Shown piece after piece: positions 5,848 through 8,598 of a DNA stretch of 8,598 nucleotides. The stretch's first letter is position 1. The number at the start of each line of letters is the position of its first letter. Location: positions 1-8,598 of the forward strand of contig JAKZSO010000180.1 in the NCBI GenBank assembly GCA_047517625.1. The letters are read 5' to 3'. The DNA comes from JABHVE01 sp047517625 (lineage in GTDB: Bacteria > Pseudomonadota > Alphaproteobacteria > UBA2966 > CAIVPW01). Below the pieces are notes generated by a model that saw only the letters and a program-made list of their open reading frames with translations, did no database searches and was not told where the DNA came from. The translations under genes and the position numbers were made by a program.

Positions 5848-7614
5848 CTACAGCGAGAAGACGAACAGAATCGCGCACTTGTTCATGTTGGACAATTCGT
5901 CCGGGCCACCATTGCCTGCACCCATTGTGATGGCGATGAACTGCTTGCCACCAACTGAGTACGAGATCGGCGATGATTTGCTCGTGCAACCGGCGTTGAA
6001 TGTCCACAGCTCGGTCAGCGTTTCGTCGTCCCACGCCGTTAGCGAGCCATCCCGCTCACCAGCGAAAACCAATCCGCCAGCCGTGGCCAAAACTCCAGAA
6101 TTGGAGCGCTGGTCCATCGTCGCCTTGGCTGCGATCTGACCGGTTGTAACGTCAACCGCGGTCAGAGCGCCCCAAGAGCGCGGGCTTTTGCCTTCACCAC
6201 TGAAGATGCCGCCGGCAAAGACTTTGCCGTAGCCCTTCGGGTTGCCACCGCCTGGCACCGGCTCTTCGGTGACGACCGTCATGGCGCCGCAACCTTCGGC
6301 GCCGATGCCATAGCTCAGACCCTTCATCGGGTTATGAGCGGTGGGTTGGTAGTTCACGCCACCGCCCGCCGTCGGGCACATTTCCACGATCGGCTGGCCA
6401 TCTTCATCGGCCACACGGCGCGGGTTGATCCCCCTGGCGTAAGCTTGCAGCTGTACATTGGGGTCATATTCCACCGGCTTGCCGGTTTTCGGATCGATCC
6501 CCGCGGTCCAGTTCACCTCGGCCACGTATTGAGTGGCGTTGATGAATTCGCCGGTCAGGCGGTCCAGATTGTAATAGAAGCCGCTGCGGCTAAAGTGACC
6601 GACGACGGACCTTTCCACACCATTGATCATGGTGTTGTACAGCAGGTGGACGCCTTCCTCGTCGTAATCCCACGCTTCGTTTGGCGTGTATTGGAAATAC
6701 CATGCCAATTTACCGGTATCGACGTTGATGGCGACAACGCTGTCTGTGTAGAGATTGTCGCCGGGGCGGAATTCAGGGTCAAACATCGGCACGGGATTGC
6801 CGGTTCCCCAAAGGGTCAAATTGGTTTCCGGGTCGTACGAGCCGGTCACCCAAGGCGCGCCGCCGCCAGTCTTCCAAGCGTCCCAATCGTCGGCCCACGT
6901 CTCGTGGCCTGGTTCGCCTGGGCCTGGGACCATCCAGAACCGCCAATTGTTTTCGCCGGTGTCAGCATCGAAGGCGCCGAGCCAGCCGCGGGTTCCCCAG
7001 TCACCGGCCGTCTGGCCAACGATGATCTGGCTTTTCGCAATAATCGGCGCGACCGTATGCGATTCGGCGGGCTCCAATGTACTCGCGACATCCCAAAGGA
7101 CCTCACCGGTCTCAATGTCTGTTGAGATCAGGCGTCCATCGATCGTCGCCACGATGACCTGATTTTTCCACAGGGCCGGTCCCCGATTGGCTTTCAGGGC
7201 GCCGATGGATTCGTCAACGCCGGGGTCCATCTTCCACAAAATGCGGCCGACCGTGCCACTGCGTCCATCAATCTTGTAGACCGTTCCCCAAGCATCGGTC
7301 TGATACAGGAAGCCTCCATCGACCAGCGGATTAGCTTCGATCTGGCCGCCAGCATCTTTGATTCCGCCGATTGCAACCGCAAACGCCACATGTAAAGAAC
7401 CGACGTTGCCGCGATTGATCTGATCCAGCCGGGAATAGCGGTTCGAATTGTATTCGCCGTGAACCATCAACCAATTTTGTGGCTCCTTGTCCGCGTTGAG
7501 AAGCCGGTTGTTGGTTACATCGACCGCCAGCGCTGGCGCGGCAATCGCCGCGGCAAGCACGCCGCCGGCGAGGGCCGTCATGACCTGACGTGGCCTTAGG
7601 CCTTTGATGTCCAT
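5848..7614 (-). CDS. Periplasmic PQQ-dependent dehydrogenase (quinoprotein alcohol dehydrogenase family), atypical active site
   Basis: A 588-residue protein with its ATG at 7614, an AGGGAGG site five bases upstream, and a signal peptide (1-30, cleavage after PALA). It is a full-length eight-bladed quinoprotein with TG..W tryptophan-docking motifs, for example IDGRLISTDIETGEVLW, DADTGENNWRF and VDTGKLAWYF. Residues I assign by comparison with methanol dehydrogenase MxaF are R144 (R109), W255 (W243, stacks on PQQ), N273 in GTGNP (N261, metal ligand), D316 in WDYD (catalytic D303) and R343 (R331). Three points are unusual. The adjacent Cys-Cys is replaced by G138-A139. The metal-ligand Glu of the GEFGVRG motif is Asp205 (GDWGTRG). 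D318, two after the catalytic Asp, matches the extra Asp of lanthanide-dependent XoxF/ExaF enzymes where MxaF has Ala. It oxidises an unknown alcohol or aldehyde using PQQ plus a metal, and electrons probably go to the nearby cytochrome. It is not a canonical MxaF. Substrate and metal are inferences. Confidence 0.93.
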   Translation of the reverse strand: MDIKGLRPRQVMTALAGGVLAAAIAAPALAVDVTNNRLLNADKEPQNWLMVHGEYNSNRYSRLDQINRGNVGSLHVAFAVAIGGIKDAGGQIEANPLVDGGFLYQTDAWGTVYKIDGRSGTVGRILWKMDPGVDESIGALKANRGPALWKNQVIVATIDGRLISTDIETGEVLWDVASTLEPAESHTVAPIIAKSQIIVGQTAGDWGTRGWLGAFDADTGENNWRFWMVPGPGEPGHETWADDWDAWKTGGGAPWVTGSYDPETNLTLWGTGNPVPMFDPEFRPGDNLYTDSVVAINVDTGKLAWYFQYTPNEAWDYDEEGVHLLYNTMINGVERSVVGHFSRSGFYYNLDRLTGEFINATQYVAEVNWTAGIDPKTGKPVEYDPNVQLQAYARGINPRRVADEDGQPIVEMCPTAGGGVNYQPTAHNPMKGLSYGIGAEGCGAMTVVTEEPVPGGGNPKGYGKVFAGGIFSGEGKSPRSWGALTAVDVTTGQIAAKATMDQRSNSGVLATAGGLVFAGERDGSLTAWDDETLTELWTFNAGCTSKSSPISYSVGGKQFIAITMGAGNGGPDELSNMNKCAILFVFSL

Positions 7615-7619
7615 ATTGT

Positions 7620-7626
7620 CCTCCCT
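7620..7626 (-). promoter_or_regulatory. Strong Shine-Dalgarno AGGGAGG of the PQQ dehydrogenase
   Basis: On the minus strand AGGGAGG lies five bases before the ATG at 7614. It settles the start against the longer open frame reaching 7704 and suggests high-level translation. Confidence 0.85.
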
Positions 7627-7631
7627 GAAAC

Positions 7632-7658
7632 TGCCGTTTTGGCGGCAAAACCTGCCGC
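7632..7658 (-). promoter_or_regulatory. Overlapping, mutually exclusive hairpins in the dehydrogenase leader
   Basis: Three perfect stems share the same bases just upstream of the ribosome-binding site: TGCCG/CGGCA (7632-7636 with 7643-7647), GTTTTG/CAAAAC (7636-7641 with 7646-7651) and GCGGCA/TGCCGC (7642-7647 with 7653-7658). Only one of the overlapping pairs can form at a time. This could be an mRNA switch, a stabilising 5' structure or an operator. No known riboswitch class is recognised. Confidence 0.4.
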
Positions 7659-7710
7659 TCAAAAGCGCAGCTTGTGTTGGATGCGACCGATCGCCGCACG
7701 TCAATCGTTT

Positions 7711-7739
7711 ACCGTAGTCAGTCCCCGGCCAAGGGTCAA
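7711..7739 (-). promoter_or_regulatory. Possible promoter of the PQQ dehydrogenase
   Basis: On the minus strand TTGACC (7734-7739, 5/6 to -35) is 17 bases from TACGGT (7711-7716, 3/6). A second TTGACG box (7699-7704) lies 35 bases closer to the gene, with TCCAAC (7676-7681) 17 bases downstream. Two near-identical ATTGAC boxes could be tandem promoters or paired regulator sites. Either would put the hairpins at 7632-7658 in the transcript. Confidence 0.3.
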
Positions 7740-7812
7740 TCGGTGGCGTTCAACTGATTAGGGCGGAACCTCTGGGATTGATCCGAGCGAGAATTCCAAT
7801 CATCATCGTTGG

Positions 7813-8403
7813 ATGCGCAAACGTCTACTTTCCTTGGCTCTGGCGGCAACGGTGTTAGCGGCCCAGCCCGCCGCGGCGGACTACGCGGCCGGTTGGGCGG
7901 CGCTTCAGGCTGGGGATTTCGCAACTGCTCTGGCTGAATGGCAACCACTGGCCGAACGCGGGCATGTCAAAGCCCAGGCGGGGCTTGGCTTTATGTACCT
8001 CAACGGGCTTGGCGTCGCGGAAGACACCGAAGCCGCGTTCGTCTGGTTCGTGGAGGCGGCTAACGGTGGCGACGCCGATGCGATGTTCGTTATCGCCAAT
8101 TTGTACTTCTTTGGCGAGGGCGGGCGGCCCCAGAATTTTTCAGCGGCTGCCGAGTGGTACGCCGTTGCCGAGGAAACTCTCCCCGGCGGCCGCGGCCCGT
8201 GTGAATCCGACCCCCATTCCGGACGACGCGTGTCCCGCCGACGCGTGTTCAGCCGTACCACCAAAACCAGCGTAAGAGATTTTTGCGATATCAGCTACCC
8301 GTTGGCCGGACCTGACCGGTCTCATCAGGCCCAACGACGGAAGGGCGTATCGGGCGTAAGCCCCGGAAGTTTCGGAACAAGTTCGATCCATCCAACGCCA
8401 TGA
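7813..8403 (+). CDS. Sel1-repeat periplasmic protein with an abnormal, probably broken, C-terminus
   Basis: ATG start at 7813 with a clear signal peptide (MRKRLLSLAL..., cleavage after PAAA, residue 22). There is no good ribosome-binding site. Residues about 37-121 are Sel1-like repeats, a TPR-like alpha-helical scaffold usually used for protein interaction: WQPLAERGHVKAQAGLGFMYLNGLGV, then WFVEAANGGDADAMFVIANLYFFGEGG, then a third beginning AAAEWYAVAEE. From residue 122 the frame becomes Arg/Ser/Cys-rich (RRVSRRRVFSRTTKTS) with no repeat pattern, running open to a TGA at 8401-8403. Dropping one base in GAGGAAACTC (8171-8180) moves to a frame reading LSPAAAARV and ending at a TAA at 8273-8275. 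A frameshift, or replacement of the 3' end by foreign sequence, therefore seems likely. The gene is divergent from the dehydrogenase. Its role is unknown. Confidence 0.68.
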   Translation: MRKRLLSLALAATVLAAQPAAADYAAGWAALQAGDFATALAEWQPLAERGHVKAQAGLGFMYLNGLGVAEDTEAAFVWFVEAANGGDADAMFVIANLYFFGEGGRPQNFSAAAEWYAVAEETLPGGRGPCESDPHSGRRVSRRRVFSRTTKTSVRDFCDISYPLAGPDRSHQAQRRKGVSGVSPGSFGTSSIHPTP

Positions 8404-8464
8404 AATAACATTCTATAACAATGACTTAAGTGTGGCGGTGGACGCAGTCTGCTGCGAACCTGTC

Positions 8465-8515
8465 TCTGCGCCAATTCCCTGTTAAACAGGGAAAATACAG
8501 GGAATTTTTTGCAGA
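8465..8515. repeat. Long imperfect inverted repeat built on ATTCCCTGT/ACAGGGAAT
   Basis: A perfect 10-bp pair, AATTCCCTGT (8473-8482) and ACAGGGAATT (8497-8506), is extended by TCTGCG (8465-8470) against TGCAGA (8510-8515, one G-T pair) across small internal loops. The loop carries a third copy of the arm, AACAGGGAA (8485-8493). That copy can pair instead with TTCCCTGTT (8475-8483) as a 9-bp hairpin with a single-base centre, so two alternative folds compete. A T-run (8505-8510) follows, so it could also terminate transcription from the left. Confidence 0.65.
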
Positions 8516-8549
8516 TTCGACCTTAAATCGGCAGGAGCGGGCCGTCTAA

Positions 8550-8591
8550 GGCGTTGATATCATAGGGAATCGAGACTCAATTCCCTACGCC
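8550..8591. repeat. Second stem-loop of the AGGGAAT family
   Basis: TAGGGAAT (8563-8570) and ATTCCCTA (8580-8587) form a perfect 8-bp stem with a 9-base loop. GGCGT (8550-8554) can pair with ACGCC (8587-8591) outside it, sharing one base. The arm repeats the AATTCCCT core of the 8465-8515 structure, so five copies of the core in both orientations lie within about 115 bases. Confidence 0.6.
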
Positions 8592-8598
8592 ACGGAAC

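Larger units (their letters stand above)
8276..8598. other. Non-coding tail region, possible end of a mobile or dispersed element
   Basis: No coding region is supported here. The first part is overlapped only by the doubtful tail of the Sel1 frame. Positions 8401-8430 are AT-rich, unlike the rest of the window, and include TATAAC (8414-8419) without a convincing -35 box. From 8443 onward the sequence is dense in inverted repeats (CGCAG/CTGCG at 8443-8456 and the two larger structures listed separately). The organisation looks like an intergenic repeat or element end, but no transposase is present in the window. Confidence 0.4.

Noticed and set aside
6334..7125. Plus-strand frame of 263 codons
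   Set aside because: It lies wholly antisense to the PQQ dehydrogenase, which has complete family motifs, a signal peptide and a strong ribosome-binding site.
5848..7614. Naming the dehydrogenase mxaF or xoxF
   Set aside because: The missing Cys-Cys, the Glu-to-Asp change and the absence of neighbouring mxa/xox genes do not support either symbol.
8301..8335. GTTGG...CCAAC with inner CCTGA/TCAGG as a terminator for the Sel1 gene
   Set aside because: The stem is interrupted by an uneven internal loop and no T-run follows.
8140..8391. Minus-strand frame of 83 codons opposite the Sel1 tail
   Set aside because: No recognisable domain, and it runs into antisense of the clear Sel1 repeats; kept only as a note because the plus-strand tail is itself doubtful.
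8550..8598. tRNA or tmRNA 3' end suggested by a stem-loop followed by ACGCCACGGAAC
   Set aside because: The loop is nine bases without the TTCRA T-loop consensus, and no acceptor, D or anticodon arms can be built.

Overview
The window is about 60% GC, dense in genes and Gram-negative in character. Most coding signals are clear, and starts are a mix of ATG, GTG and TTG. The gene families fit an alphaproteobacterium, possibly Rhodospirillales-like: a periplasmic PQQ-dependent dehydrogenase with its own c-type cytochrome, a secreted pentapeptide-repeat protein with a CPGC motif, an ASPIC/UnbV beta-propeller, a TolB-like anchored protein and a Sel1 protein. The taxonomic call is inference from gene families and composition. 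I see no rRNA, tRNA, transposase gene or CRISPR array.

Layout. Positions 32-1506 hold a minus-strand gene pair, transcribed right to left. The first is a secreted protein with a peptidoglycan-binding-like helical segment; 20 bases downstream is a membrane-anchored protein with a TolB/FlgO-like domain. Positions 1675-3372 (minus) encode a secreted seven-bladed FG-GAP/VCBS propeller with a C-terminal ASPIC/UnbV domain. A 122-base divergent region with two perfect stem-loops separates it from a plus-strand secreted pentapeptide-repeat protein (3495-4340). That gene meets the next minus-strand gene tail to tail, and both TAG stops lie in one 10-bp palindrome. Positions 4343-7614 (minus) form a redox module: a PQQ-dependent dehydrogenase (5848-7614), a strong intrinsic terminator, a c-type cytochrome (5112-5687), and a four-cysteine periplasmic protein of unknown function (4343-5095). 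On the plus strand at 7813 a Sel1-repeat lipoprotein-like or periplasmic protein begins normally but loses family resemblance after about codon 121. The last 200 or so bases are non-coding and carry a compact cluster of inverted AGGGAAT/ATTCCCT repeats, which looks like a mobile or dispersed intergenic element.

How the genes work together. All eight proteins carry a signal peptide or an N-terminal membrane anchor, so the window is entirely devoted to the cell envelope. The dehydrogenase would oxidise an unidentified alcohol-like substrate in the periplasm and pass electrons to the cytochrome. The dehydrogenase is the most interesting protein. It lacks the adjacent Cys-Cys pair of methanol dehydrogenases and has Asp where the metal-binding Glu is expected. 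It also carries the extra Asp two residues after the catalytic Asp that marks lanthanide-dependent members of the family.
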